Shown here: piece by piece, positions 53,742 to 62,782 of the stretch | Numbering within the stretch: the stretch's first letter is position 1 | How the letters are laid out: the number at the start of each line of letters is the position of its first letter | Assembly: GCA_949289005.1 (NCBI GenBank) | Contig: CASEMQ010000067.1 | Location: 1-64,000, forward strand | From: an uncultured Lentisphaeraceae bacterium | GTDB lineage: Bacteria; Verrucomicrobiota; Kiritimatiellia; RFP12; DVOR01 | Length of the DNA: 64,000 bases | Reading direction: 5' to 3' | Translations under genes and position numbers: made by a program | Notes under the pieces: model-generated | What the model saw: only the letters and a program-made list of their open reading frames with translations | Databases searched by the model: none | What the model was told of the DNA's origin: nothing

Positions 53742-54824
53742 ATGCCCACCGACACCCCAAAACGCCGCATTGTCCTGGCCTGTGGCGGCACCGGCGGCCA
53801 CATCCACCCCGCGCTGGCCGTCGCCGAAGTCCTACGCGCCCAAGGCCACGACCTCGCCCTCATCCTCTCGGGCACGCGCCCGGCCGAACGCCGCGCCGCC
53901 GAAACCTGGCAAGGGCCCCTGCTCCGCTCCGGCGCGCGCCCCATCACCGACCCGCGCAACCTGCCGGCCATCGTGCGCTGCCTCCGCTTTTTGCGGCGCT
54001 TCCGCCCCGACGCGCTCTTGGCCACGGGCGGCTACACCAGCTTCGCGCCCGTTGTCGCCGCGCGCCTGCTGCACATCCCCGTGACGCTCCACGAGGCCAA
54101 CGCGCTCCCGGGCCGCGCCGTCCGCTTCCTCGCCAAACACCTCGCCATCGCCGCCGTGGCCGTCACCTACGAGGAGACCGCCGACCGCCTCCCCAAGGGC
54201 GTCCGCGTCGTGCGCACCGGCCTGCCGCTGCGCGGCGCCGTGGTCGCGGCCCTGGACAAGGCGCGCGCCGCGCACCGCCCCGACGCGGGAGGTTTCCACG
54301 TGCTCGTCACCGGCGGCAGCCAAGGCGCCCACGGCCTCAACACCCTCATCGCGCCCATCCTCGCCTCCCTCGCCGTCAGCGACCCCCACGTCCGCATCAC
54401 CCACCAGACCGGCCAAGCCGACCTGGAAGCCATCCGCGCCGTCTACGCCAAAACGCCCAAGCAGGCGGAGGTGGTGCCCTTCATCGAGGACATCGGCTCG
54501 GCCTACGCCCGGGCGGACCTGGCCATCGCCCGCGCCGGCGCGGCCACCTGCGCCGAACTCGCCCGCGCCGCGCTCCCCGCCATCCTCGTGCCCCTCCCCA
54601 ACGCCGCGGACGACCACCAACGCCTCAACGCGCGGGCGCTCGTGCAGTGCGGCGGCGCGCTCTGCATCGCCCAGTCCTCCCCACCCCTCCAGTTCGCCGA
54701 GGCCATCCGCCAACTCTACTCCGACCCGCTCCTCCGCCAAATCATGCGCGACGCGCTCGCCGACCAGCCCCGCCCCGACGCCGCAAAGGCCCTTGCCGAC
54801 CTGATTCTCGAAGTCGCCGGATGA
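53742..54824 (+). CDS. murG: UDP-GlcNAc:MurNAc-pentapeptide-undecaprenol transferase
   Basis: The protein has 360 residues. GT-B motifs: LACGGTGGHIHPALAVAE (acceptor-side Gly-rich loop), ATGGYTSFAPVVAA, HEANALPGRAVRFL, VLVTGGSQGAHGLN and IARAGAATCAELARAALP, then PLPNAADDHQRLNA (UDP-GlcNAc site). It makes lipid II from lipid I at the inner membrane face. The stop overlaps the acyltransferase-like gene's start (ATGA). murC follows in the same block. Confidence 0.95.
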   Translation: MPTDTPKRRIVLACGGTGGHIHPALAVAEVLRAQGHDLALILSGTRPAERRAAETWQGPLLRSGARPITDPRNLPAIVRCLRFLRRFRPDALLATGGYTSFAPVVAARLLHIPVTLHEANALPGRAVRFLAKHLAIAAVAVTYEETADRLPKGVRVVRTGLPLRGAVVAALDKARAAHRPDAGGFHVLVTGGSQGAHGLNTLIAPILASLAVSDPHVRITHQTGQADLEAIRAVYAKTPKQAEVVPFIEDIGSAYARADLAIARAGAATCAELARAALPAILVPLPNAADDHQRLNARALVQCGGALCIAQSSPPLQFAEAIRQLYSDPLLRQIMRDALADQPRPDAAKALADLILEVAG

Positions 54825-55939
54825 ACGCCGCCATGGAGCCCCCCGCCAACACGCCCTTACCCGCGCCGGCGCGTCGCGAGCCGGTGTTGGACTGGGTGCG
54901 CGGGTTCGCCATGTTCTTCATCTGTGGCGGCGGGACGGTCGTCCTGACGCTCGCGGCCTGTTTTCCGGGGCCTATCGCCGAGACCGTCCGCACGCAACTG
55001 ACGCACGTGTCGTGGGAGGGCTTCCGCTTCGAGGATCTCATCTTCCCGACCTTCCTGCTCGTCTCGGGCGCGGCCTTCACCTTCGCCTGGCGGCGGCAAC
55101 GCGAACGCGGCCTCCCGGCGGCGTGCCGCTGGGGCCGTCTGTTCGTGCGCACCGCGGCGCTCATCCTGCTGGGCATCGTCTACAATGGCGGGCTGGAGCA
55201 GACCTCCCTCGCGGCGGTGCGCTTCCCGAGCGTCTTGGCGCGCATCGGCTTGGGCGTCCTGCTCGCGGCCATTCCTTACGTCGCCCTACCCCAACGCTTC
55301 CGCTGGCTCTTTTTCCCTATCGGCCTGGCGCTCTACGGCACGCTCTTCCACCTCTGCGGCGGCGCGTCGCCCTACGCCAACCCGAACTGGTCCGTGCGCG
55401 TCGACAATGCCCTCCTCCCCGGCAAACTGTGGGGCAGTCCTGACCCCGAGGGCGTCGTCTCCACCTTCGGCGCACTCTTCACGGCCTATCTTGGCATGCT
55501 CTTGGGCGACTTCCTGCACGGCGGCACCCGCCGCAAAGCACTCTGGATGGCGGCCGCGGGCGTAATGTTCATCGAGGCCGCCTACACGCTGTCGCCCTGG
55601 GTGCCGGTGGTGAAAAAGCTGTGGACCGCGAGTTACGTCTGCCTGGCGGGCGGGTGGACGCTCTTGGTTTGCGCGGCCTTTCAGGCTTTCTCCGCTTTGC
55701 CCGGGCGCGTGACGCGGTGGCTCGGCGGGCTGGCCTTCATCGGCACGCACGCGCTCTGGTTCTATCTGCTCCCGAGGTTCTTCGACTTCGGGCACGCGGC
55801 CAACCTCGTCGTGGGCGGGCCCATCCGCGCCCACCTCGGCCAATCCCCTTGGTGCGGCTTCTTGCTGGCGCTCGCGGCCTTCCTCGCGCTCTGGCTCACC
55901 GTCCGCCTCCTCCGCCCCCGCCCGCGGGGTGTGTTATAA
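54821..55939 (+). CDS. DUF5009/HGSNAT-like polytopic acyltransferase
   Basis: The protein has 372 residues with about ten helices. The start region reads RREPVLDWVRGFAMFFICGGG, and FEDLIFPTFLLVSGAAFTFA follows, the typical (D)xxRGxxM...LxFPxFLFxxG pattern of heparan-alpha-glucosaminide N-acetyltransferase-like (DUF5009/YeiB-related) proteins. The family moves acetyl groups across the membrane to amino sugars; the conserved His near residue 61 (LTHVSWEGF) would be the acetyl-relay candidate. It lies between murG and murC and is co-translated with murG. Modification of peptidoglycan or lipid II sugars is therefore a reasonable inference. Confidence 0.75.
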   Translation: MNAAMEPPANTPLPAPARREPVLDWVRGFAMFFICGGGTVVLTLAACFPGPIAETVRTQLTHVSWEGFRFEDLIFPTFLLVSGAAFTFAWRRQRERGLPAACRWGRLFVRTAALILLGIVYNGGLEQTSLAAVRFPSVLARIGLGVLLAAIPYVALPQRFRWLFFPIGLALYGTLFHLCGGASPYANPNWSVRVDNALLPGKLWGSPDPEGVVSTFGALFTAYLGMLLGDFLHGGTRRKALWMAAAGVMFIEAAYTLSPWVPVVKKLWTASYVCLAGGWTLLVCAAFQAFSALPGRVTRWLGGLAFIGTHALWFYLLPRFFDFGHAANLVVGGPIRAHLGQSPWCGFLLALAAFLALWLTVRLLRPRPRGVL

Positions 55940-55940
55940 T
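55932..55940 (+). promoter_or_regulatory. Extended -10 promoter of murC (leaderless)
   Basis: TG-T-TATAAT with the hexamer at 55935-55940, overlapping the stop codon of the preceding gene. The predicted start (about 55947) is 2 bases before the ATG at 55949. No -35 was seen. Confidence 0.55.
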
Positions 55941-55948
55941 TGCGGGCG

Positions 55949-57253
55949 ATGAAAGCGGTTCATTTGATTGGAATCGGGGGCGTGGGCATGAGCGCCCTTG
56001 CGCAGGCTTGCTTGGACAAAGGATGGCGCGTGAGCGGCTCCGATCGCCTGCTCGGCGCGGGGCAGGAAACGCCGACGCTCGCGACGTTGCGGCGGCAGGG
56101 CGTGCGCCTCGCCCCGCAAGACGGCTCCGGCGTGGAGGCAGGGCAAACGGTAGTCTACTCCACGGCCATCGAGGCAGACAACCCGGACCTGTCGCGCGCC
56201 CGGGCGTTGGGGCTGCGCACGCTCCACCGGAGCGCGGCCCTGGCGGCATTGGCCGAGGGACACACGCTCATCGCGGTCACGGGCACCTGCGGCAAGTCGT
56301 CCGTCACGGCGCTGCTGGGCCATCTGCTCGCGGCGTGCGGGCGCGATCCCTTTGTGGTGAACGGCGCGGAAGCGCCCGAATGGGACGCGGGCGGCGCGCG
56401 CGTGGGTTCCGTGCGCCCCTCGGCGGACGCGCACGGCCTGATGGTGGCGGAGGCGGACGAATCGGACAAGTCGCTCCTGGCGCTCGCGCCAACGCACGTC
56501 ATCGTCACGAACGCCTCCGGCGATCACTTCCCCAAGGCCGAGGCCGAGGCCCTCTTCCGCGCCTTCAAGGCCAAGGCAACAGGCGTGGTCATCGACACCT
56601 CCGGCGAGCCGCCCGAACCGCCGCCCGCGGGCACAGGCTGGGAAGCGCGCTTTGCTTGGCGCGGCCTGGATTGGACGCTCCCCATGCCCGGCGCGCACAA
56701 CGTGGCCAACGCCAAGGCCGCGCTCGCCATGGCGCTCGCCCTCGGGTGCGACGCGGAAAACCTGCGACGCGCGCTCGCCGGCTTCCGGGGCATCCGGCGA
56801 CGTTTGGAGCGCGTGGGCACGCGCGACGGCGCCTGCGTGGTGGACGACTACGCGCACAATCCCGAGAAACTCGCCGCCGCCTGGCGCACGCTCGCCGCCG
56901 CCTTCCCCGAGGGCGTCCTCGGTGTCTGGCGGCCGCATGGCTACGCGCCGTTGCGCAAGATGTTGGCGGATTTGGCCGCGACCTTCAATGCCGTCGTCCG
57001 CCCCTGCGACCGTCTGCTGCTCCTGCCCGTCTACGACGCCGGCGGCACGGCGGACCGCGCCATCAACAGCGCTGACCTGCTCGCGCGCCTGACCTGCCCC
57101 GCCGAGGCGGTGGGTGATCTGGACGCGGCCTTCGCGCGGCTCGCCACGGCGGCGCGCCCGGGCGTGGCGTTGGCGACCCTCGGCGCGCGCGATCCGGGTC
57201 TGCCCGCGTTGGCGCGGCGCTTGGCGGGACTTCCGTGGGGAGCGCAGGCATGA
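55949..57253 (+). CDS. murC: UDP-N-acetylmuramate-L-alanine ligase
   Basis: The protein has 434 residues from MKAVHLIGIGGVGMSALA. A UDP-binding Rossmann start is followed by VVYSTAIEADNPDL, the ATP loop VTGTCGKSSVTALLGHLL (GTHGKTTT in most MurC, so here substituted at His and both Thr), EADESDKSLL, PGAHNVANAKAALA, RRLERVGTRDG and VVDDYAHNPEKL. It adds L-Ala to UDP-MurNAc. It is a little shorter than the usual 450-490. The role could also be a Mpl-like recycling ligase; the murG neighbourhood favours MurC. The stop overlaps the permease start (ATGA). Confidence 0.85.
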   Translation: MKAVHLIGIGGVGMSALAQACLDKGWRVSGSDRLLGAGQETPTLATLRRQGVRLAPQDGSGVEAGQTVVYSTAIEADNPDLSRARALGLRTLHRSAALAALAEGHTLIAVTGTCGKSSVTALLGHLLAACGRDPFVVNGAEAPEWDAGGARVGSVRPSADAHGLMVAEADESDKSLLALAPTHVIVTNASGDHFPKAEAEALFRAFKAKATGVVIDTSGEPPEPPPAGTGWEARFAWRGLDWTLPMPGAHNVANAKAALAMALALGCDAENLRRALAGFRGIRRRLERVGTRDGACVVDDYAHNPEKLAAAWRTLAAAFPEGVLGVWRPHGYAPLRKMLADLAATFNAVVRPCDRLLLLPVYDAGGTADRAINSADLLARLTCPAEAVGDLDAAFARLATAARPGVALATLGARDPGLPALARRLAGLPWGAQA

Positions 57254-58326
57254 TTCACGGCTTTCTTCACCGTTTCCTGGACATCTGGCTGGACATGGCG
57301 CCGTGGCTTCTGCTCGGCTTCGCGTTGGCCTTTCTCTGCTCGGTCTTCCTCAACGAACGTTGGATGCGCCGCCACCTGGGCGGACCGGGGTGGTTGCCCA
57401 TCCTCAAGGCCACGTTGGTGGGTCTGCCGCTGCCGATCTGTTCGTGCGGGGTGTTGGTGGTGGGGCTGGCGTTGCGCAAGAGTGGCGCGCGCAAGGCTCC
57501 CGTCTGCGCCTTCCTGGCCTCCACGCCGCAGGCCGGCACCGACGCGCTCGTCATGAGCTGGCCGCTCTTGGGGCCGGCACTGACCTTGGCGCGGTTCGTG
57601 GGGGCCGTGGCCGCGGGGCTCCTCGCGGGCGCCTTCGTCCGTTGGTTCGGCGTGGCCCAGCCGCCCCCGCACGAGACGCCCGACTTGGCGGGCGACTGCG
57701 CCGGCCTCTGCGCCTGCCACCATCACGACCCCGGGCATCCCCACCACGCCGGCGAGGCGCACCGCCACGAGTTCGTCTCGTGGCGCGCGCGGTTGGGCGA
57801 TGCCGCCCGCTACGCCTTTGTCCACCTGCCGGGCGAACTGGCGCTTCTGCTCGTGGCGGGCGTGGCCGTGGCCGCGCTCATCGGCATGGCCATCCCGGAG
57901 AACGCGCTCGCGGGGCTCGCCCTGCCCGTGGCCTACGTGCTGGCCGTGCTCATCGGCATCCCCACCTACGCCTGTTCGCTGGCCATCATCCCCGTGGCCG
58001 CCGGGCTCATCGCGGGCGGGCTCTCCCCGGGCGCGACCTTCGTCTTCATGGCCTGCGCCCCCACCACCCACATCGCCGCGCTCTTGGTGTTGGGGCGGGA
58101 ACTGGGCTGGCGCACCACCGCGGCCTTCGTGGCCGGCGTGGCCGTCGCCGCGGTCGGCATGGGGCTCCTCATCGACTTCCCGCTCGCCGCGTGGGTCCAC
58201 GTGCCGCCCTTCGCACGGACCGCCCATGCGCACGGCCACGCGCTCGGCCTCCTCTTCCTCGTCCCGCTCGCCCTCCTCTTCCTCAACGGCGTCATCCAAA
58301 ACCATCGCCACGCCCACGCGGAGTGA
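57250..58326 (+). CDS. Permease of the SO_0444/ArsP type with His-rich loop
   Basis: The protein has 358 residues in two sets of about four helices separated by a soluble loop. The first half contains GLPLPICSCGVLVVGLALRK and FLASTPQAGTDALVMSW, the Cys-X-Cys permease signature. The second half repeats the pattern (PTYACSLAIIPVAAGL; ACAPTTHIAALLVLG). The central loop is CxxxCxCHHHDPGHPHHAGEAHRH, a likely Cu/Zn-binding site. Relatives export copper/zinc or organo-arsenic compounds. It is co-translated with murC, although no metal regulator is near. Confidence 0.8.
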   Translation: MIHGFLHRFLDIWLDMAPWLLLGFALAFLCSVFLNERWMRRHLGGPGWLPILKATLVGLPLPICSCGVLVVGLALRKSGARKAPVCAFLASTPQAGTDALVMSWPLLGPALTLARFVGAVAAGLLAGAFVRWFGVAQPPPHETPDLAGDCAGLCACHHHDPGHPHHAGEAHRHEFVSWRARLGDAARYAFVHLPGELALLLVAGVAVAALIGMAIPENALAGLALPVAYVLAVLIGIPTYACSLAIIPVAAGLIAGGLSPGATFVFMACAPTTHIAALLVLGRELGWRTTAAFVAGVAVAAVGMGLLIDFPLAAWVHVPPFARTAHAHGHALGLLFLVPLALLFLNGVIQNHRHAHAE

Positions 58327-58329
58327 ATC

Positions 58330-59478
58330 ATGGACAAACCCCACCTCAACGTCGCCGCCGCCCTCATCGTGAATGACGCCGGAGCCGTGCTCTGCGTGCG
58401 CCGCGGCGCCTCGCGTTACGCCTCCACCGCCCACAAATGGGAGTTCCCGGGCGGCAAGATTGAGCCCGGCGAGACCGCCGCCCAAGCCGCCGTGCGCGAA
58501 GTGCGCGAGGAACTCGGCCTCGACATCGCCGCCCTCGCCGAGCCCGCCTGCGTCCACCACGACTACCCCGAGTTCTCCATCGACCTCCACGGCGTCCTCT
58601 GCACCCCCGCGGACGGCGGCACCTCCATCCCGACCCTCCGCGAACACACCGCCTTCGACTGGTGCCCGCCCGATCGCCTCTGGCGCCACACCTTCGCCGA
58701 CGCCGACGCACCGCTCCTCGCCACCCTCCGCGAACGCTTCTTCGGCGCCCGCCTGCGCACCCGAACCTTCGGTCGAGACGCCCACTTCCTGGAAGAAACC
58801 GCCAGCACCAACACCACCCTCCTCCATCTCGCCGAGGCAGGTGCCCCCGAAGGCGCCCTCGTCGTCGCCGAGCGCCAAACCGCCGGCCGCGGCCGCCTCG
58901 GCCGCACCTGGGAAGCCGCCCCCGGACAATGCCTCACCTGCTCCCTCCTGGCCCGCCCCAAAGCCCCGCCCGAAATCGCCGCCACGCTCCCCCTCGTCGC
59001 CGGCCTCGCCGTCGCCCAAGCCCTCCGGGACCGCGGCTTCGACGCCGGCCTCAAATGGCCCAACGACGTCCTCATCGACGACCGCAAAGTCTGCGGCATC
59101 CTCTGCGAGGCCCAAACCTCCGCCCGCGGCATCGAAGGCATCGTCGTCGGCATCGGCCTCAACACCGGCACCGTCCCCGATGCCCTCGCCCACCGCGCCA
59201 TCGGCCTCGGCGGCCTCGACCGCCTCGCCCTCCTGGCCGACCTCTGCGCAGCCTTCGAGCCCCTCTACGTCCGCTGGTCCGCCGGAGGCCTCCCCGCCCT
59301 GCGCCCCGAACTCGACACATTCGACCGCAAGCGCGGCCGCCCCATCGCCGTCCGCCCCGCACGCGGCACCCTCCAAGGCATCGCCCGCGGCATCCGCGAC
59401 GACGGCGCACTCCTTCTCGAACACCCCGATGGCACCACCGAGGCCATCCTCTGCGGAGAAATCGCCCAATGGGACTGA
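58330..59478 (+). CDS. Fusion protein: Nudix (MutT-like) hydrolase + biotin-protein ligase BirA
   Basis: The protein has 382 residues. Residues 1-130 form a MutT-like Nudix domain: HKWEFPGGKIEPGE plus REVREELGL complete the box GX5EX7REUXEEXGU. Residues 150-382 form a biotin ligase without a DNA-binding domain: ETASTNTTLLH, VVAERQTAGRGRLGRTWE (biotinyl-AMP loop), GLKWPNDVLIDDRKVCGILCE (biotin/ATP Lys) and a C-terminal SH3-like domain (GIARGIRDDGALLLE). One half would clean oxidised nucleotides, the other biotinylates carboxylases. The single frame is intact across the junction, with no internal restart site evident. It overlaps the LRR gene by 10 bases. Confidence 0.9.
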   Translation: MDKPHLNVAAALIVNDAGAVLCVRRGASRYASTAHKWEFPGGKIEPGETAAQAAVREVREELGLDIAALAEPACVHHDYPEFSIDLHGVLCTPADGGTSIPTLREHTAFDWCPPDRLWRHTFADADAPLLATLRERFFGARLRTRTFGRDAHFLEETASTNTTLLHLAEAGAPEGALVVAERQTAGRGRLGRTWEAAPGQCLTCSLLARPKAPPEIAATLPLVAGLAVAQALRDRGFDAGLKWPNDVLIDDRKVCGILCEAQTSARGIEGIVVGIGLNTGTVPDALAHRAIGLGGLDRLALLADLCAAFEPLYVRWSAGGLPALRPELDTFDRKRGRPIAVRPARGTLQGIARGIRDDGALLLEHPDGTTEAILCGEIAQWD

Positions 59479-60191
59479 AGCACACCCTCCTCGCGGCCCT
59501 CGCCGCCGCCCCCCTTGCCGCCAAAGACATCTACGTCCACGGCCCCACCAACGCCATCCCCCCCCTCACCCAAGACGTCCGCGCCCTCCACCTGCGCGAC
59601 GTCGGCGCCGACCGCGTCTACACCCTCCACCCCCCCGCCGCCCTCCGCGAGCTCAACCTCTCCGCAAACGCCCTCATCGCGCTCCCCGATGACCTCGTCC
59701 CCTCCGGCATCGCCCGCCTCTGGCTCGCCGACAACCGCCTCACCACCCTCCCCAAAGCCGCCTCCGCCTGGACCAACCTCGAATACCTCAATCTCGACCG
59801 CAACCTCCTCGCCTCCCTCCCCGACCTCTCCCGCACCCGCCTCCGCTGGCTCCGCCTCAACGCCAACCGCCTCAGCGCCCTCCCCCCGCTCCCCAATACC
59901 CTCGAGCGCCTCTACCTCGCCGACAACCGCCTCGCCGCCGCCCCCGCCAAACCCACCGCGCTCCGCCACCTCACCCTCGCCGGCAACCCCATCGCCACCA
60001 TCCCCGACGACCTCGGCGCCGGCCTCGAATGGCTCGACCTCTCCCGCACCAAACTCACCGCCCTCCCCGCCGACCTCACCCCTTGGCGCACCCTCAAAGT
60101 CCTCAACCTCGCCCGCTGCCCCCTCCCCCCCGCCGAGAAAGACCGCATCGCCGCCGCCTTCGACCCCGACCGCACCACCGTCCTCTTCTAA
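59469..60191 (+). CDS. Exported leucine-rich-repeat protein
   Basis: The protein has 240 residues. A signal peptide (MGLKHTLLAALAAAPLAAKD) is followed by about seven LRRs of 20-23 residues: LRELNLSANALIALPDDL, IARLWLADNRLTTLP, LEYLNLDRNLLASLPD, LRWLRLNANRLSALPPL, LERLYLADNRLAAAP, LRHLTLAGNPIATIPDD, LEWLDLSRTKLTALP. This is the bacterial type with LxxLxLxxNxLxxLP. It is a binding domain on its own, with no enzymatic part. It overlaps the end of the Nudix-BirA gene. The target is unknown. Confidence 0.85.
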   Translation: MGLKHTLLAALAAAPLAAKDIYVHGPTNAIPPLTQDVRALHLRDVGADRVYTLHPPAALRELNLSANALIALPDDLVPSGIARLWLADNRLTTLPKAASAWTNLEYLNLDRNLLASLPDLSRTRLRWLRLNANRLSALPPLPNTLERLYLADNRLAAAPAKPTALRHLTLAGNPIATIPDDLGAGLEWLDLSRTKLTALPADLTPWRTLKVLNLARCPLPPAEKDRIAAAFDPDRTTVLF

Positions 60192-60207
60192 CGAAAGCCC
60201 CCAGCCC

Positions 60208-62745
60208 ATGAACGGCTCCGCCACCCAACTTACCGAATTCCTCAAAAACACCTCGACACGCTTCTTCGTGCCGGTCTACCAACGTCCTTACAGTTGGAAG
60301 GAGCAACAATGCCAACAATTGTTCAATGATCTCGAAAGCCTCTTGCGTGAAAATCGCGCAACGCACTTCTTCGGGAGCATCGTCTTGAAAGGTGAAGCAT
60401 GCGCCCCAAACACGAACTATCAAGTCATTGATGGCCAACAGCGCCTCACAACGGTGCTCTTGTTGCTCCTGACCATTCGAAACCTCTTGCTCAACACTAC
60501 AACCTCCTCAGATGATGGCCAACTTTCGAACCAATCCATTACCAACGACTATCTAATCAACAACCAAGCCCACCATCAAGAGGACCGTGCTCGCCTTCAC
60601 CTTTGTGGGAAGGATGCTCAAACATGGAAGTTCCTGCTTGGGTTCTCTGGCTCACCCGCAAAAGATTCGCAGTTGATACGCAATCAGCGCTTTTTCGAGG
60701 ACTGCTTGCGTCGCTCCGTCTATCCACTCGCGCGCATTTATGAGGCCATCCAGAAGCTGGTGGTCATCTGCATAACAATAGGCCCAGAAGACGACCCACA
60801 ACTCATCTTCGAAAGTATCAACGCCACCGGCCTCGCGCTCACCGAAGGCGACAAAGTCCGCAACTTTCTCCTCATGGACTTCTCACCTACCGAACAGGAA
60901 CACCTCCACGCCTGTTACTGGACAGAGATTGAGCACCATACCAAAGGCGAAGTCAGTGAGTTGTTGCGCGACTTCCTGAGCGTCAAACGCCAAAGCACAC
61001 CACGCATCGACGCTATCTACACCACCTTCAAGCAATACACCGGCGGATGTGGACTCGAGCGCGAGACGATACTCCAAGAGTTAAAACGCTACGCCGAGTG
61101 GTTCGGTCTGCTCCGCGATGGTGGTGCAAACGACTGGCTCCCAGCCTTACAAGGCTCTCTCCGGCGCTTAAAACACTTGGATGTCGCCGCGCTCCGCCCC
61201 TTCGCACTGGAGGTGCTCCGCCACCACGCAGAAGGCGACCTCTCGCAAAACGACCTTCTTGCCATCTTCACGATTGTGGAATGTTTCCTGATTCGCCGCG
61301 CCATCTGCGAAGTACCAACCGCCGCGCTTAACAAAATCTTTCCCACCCTTGACAACGACATCGCCCGCATCACCCACGGTAACGCACGCTACGTCGATGT
61401 CCTCACGTACATCCTTCTCGCCAAATCCGGAAGTCATCGCTTCCCCAATGATGCGGAGTTCCGTGCCGATCTCGCCTCCAGACAAGTCTACAAAATGAGC
61501 AAACCCTATAAGAATTATCTTTTCGAGCGACTTGAAAACGGCGGCTATAAGGGAACCGACTCACTTGATCAAATACCCAATCAAGCGAATTACACCATTG
61601 AACACATCCTCCCCCAAAAACCCTCTCAGGCTTGGCATGATGCACTCGGGCCTCAATACGAAAAGATTTACGACTCATGGCTCCACCGCCTCGCTAATCT
61701 CACGCTCACCGATTACAACTCCGAACTCAGCAACGCCACCTTCATCGAAAAGCGCGATGCTTTCCCAAAAGGATTTCGTCGTAGCCAACTTCGGCTCAAC
61801 CATTATCTCGCACAGTTCGAGTGCTGGGACGAAACAACCCTTCAAGAACGCGAAAAGGCGCTCTGCGACCGCGCCCTCGCTCTCTGGCCCTTCCCCAAGA
61901 CCGACTTCCGTCCCCTCGAACGGCAGTGGGACACCTTCTCCCTGGCCGACGAAGACGCCTCTCCCACCAATCGTAAACCCGCCCGTTACCGCTTCCACGG
62001 CGACCCCATCCCCGCGAAAGATTGGGCGACCGTCTTCCTCGGCGTCATGCGCACCCTCCTCGACAAACACCGCGCCACCCTTCACGCCCTGGCCGACGCC
62101 AACGGCAACAACGGCTTCGCTTGGTTGGCGAGCACGCCGGACGGCTTCCGCACACCCGAAAAACTGGACGAAAAACTCTTCCTCGAACAGCACGGCAGTG
62201 CCGACCAGCGCCTCCGCAACCTCCGCAACCTCTTCTCCCGCCTCGGCGAAGACCCCGAAGATCTCGTCTTCTACCTCCAAAAAAACGTTCACACTAAAGA
62301 AGACACAAACGCCTTCGAGCAAGACTGTTACGCCTACTGGACTTTTGCCCTCCCCACCCTCAAGACCCAATGTTCCTGGCTCAACAAACGTAATCCGACC
62401 TTTAATTCACATCTAATGACCCGTCGCCCCGGTTTTCGTGGCCATGAACTCCACTATATCGTTACCGCTTCAAGTGCAAGAATCTCGATGAATCTTTGGT
62501 TTGCGACCGCCGAAGAGAACAAAATCGCATTTGACCGTCTCGTCGCCCATCGCCAAGCCATCGAAACAGCTTTCGGCGCACCAATCGTGTGGGACCGCAA
62601 TAATAAAGGACGCGGCAGTTGGTTTAGTTATTCATTGCCCGGTGTCAACGTCCATCGGCAAGAAGATTGGCCCACCATCCTGGCCTTCCACGAAAAGTGG
62701 GGACTGCGCCTCTGGAAAGCCGTGGAGCCCTTTTTACAGTCCTGA
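60208..62745 (+). CDS. GmrSD-type DUF262/DUF1524 restriction protein with DUF4268-like C-terminus
   Basis: The protein has 845 residues. The N-terminal DUF262 (GmrS-like) domain starts FFVPVYQRPYSWKEQQ and has YQVIDGQQRLTTVLLLL (about residue 75; nucleotide-binding DGQQR). The middle DUF1524 (GmrD-like) domain has YTIEHILPQKPSQAW (His-Ile-Leu-Pro of the HNH-like nuclease, about 464) and RLANLTLTDYNSELSN. The last 60 residues resemble DUF4268 (RGSWFSYSLPG, WPTILAFHEKWGLRLWKAV). GmrSD proteins are type IV restriction enzymes against modified, often glucosylated, phage DNA. No methylase or other defence gene is adjacent. The first two thirds are AT-richer than the neighbours, indicating acquisition. 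Confidence 0.85.
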   Translation: MNGSATQLTEFLKNTSTRFFVPVYQRPYSWKEQQCQQLFNDLESLLRENRATHFFGSIVLKGEACAPNTNYQVIDGQQRLTTVLLLLLTIRNLLLNTTTSSDDGQLSNQSITNDYLINNQAHHQEDRARLHLCGKDAQTWKFLLGFSGSPAKDSQLIRNQRFFEDCLRRSVYPLARIYEAIQKLVVICITIGPEDDPQLIFESINATGLALTEGDKVRNFLLMDFSPTEQEHLHACYWTEIEHHTKGEVSELLRDFLSVKRQSTPRIDAIYTTFKQYTGGCGLERETILQELKRYAEWFGLLRDGGANDWLPALQGSLRRLKHLDVAALRPFALEVLRHHAEGDLSQNDLLAIFTIVECFLIRRAICEVPTAALNKIFPTLDNDIARITHGNARYVDVLTYILLAKSGSHRFPNDAEFRADLASRQVYKMSKPYKNYLFERLENGGYKGTDSLDQIPNQANYTIEHILPQKPSQAWHDALGPQYEKIYDSWLHRLANLTLTDYNSELSNATFIEKRDAFPKGFRRSQLRLNHYLAQFECWDETTLQEREKALCDRALALWPFPKTDFRPLERQWDTFSLADEDASPTNRKPARYRFHGDPIPAKDWATVFLGVMRTLLDKHRATLHALADANGNNGFAWLASTPDGFRTPEKLDEKLFLEQHGSADQRLRNLRNLFSRLGEDPEDLVFYLQKNVHTKEDTNAFEQDCYAYWTFALPTLKTQCSWLNKRNPTFNSHLMTRRPGFRGHELHYIVTASSARISMNLWFATAEENKIAFDRLVAHRQAIETAFGAPIVWDRNNKGRGSWFSYSLPGVNVHRQEDWPTILAFHEKWGLRLWKAVEPFLQS

Positions 62746-62782
62746 CACGCGACAAACACGCAAGACCGAAAGCGAACTGTAC

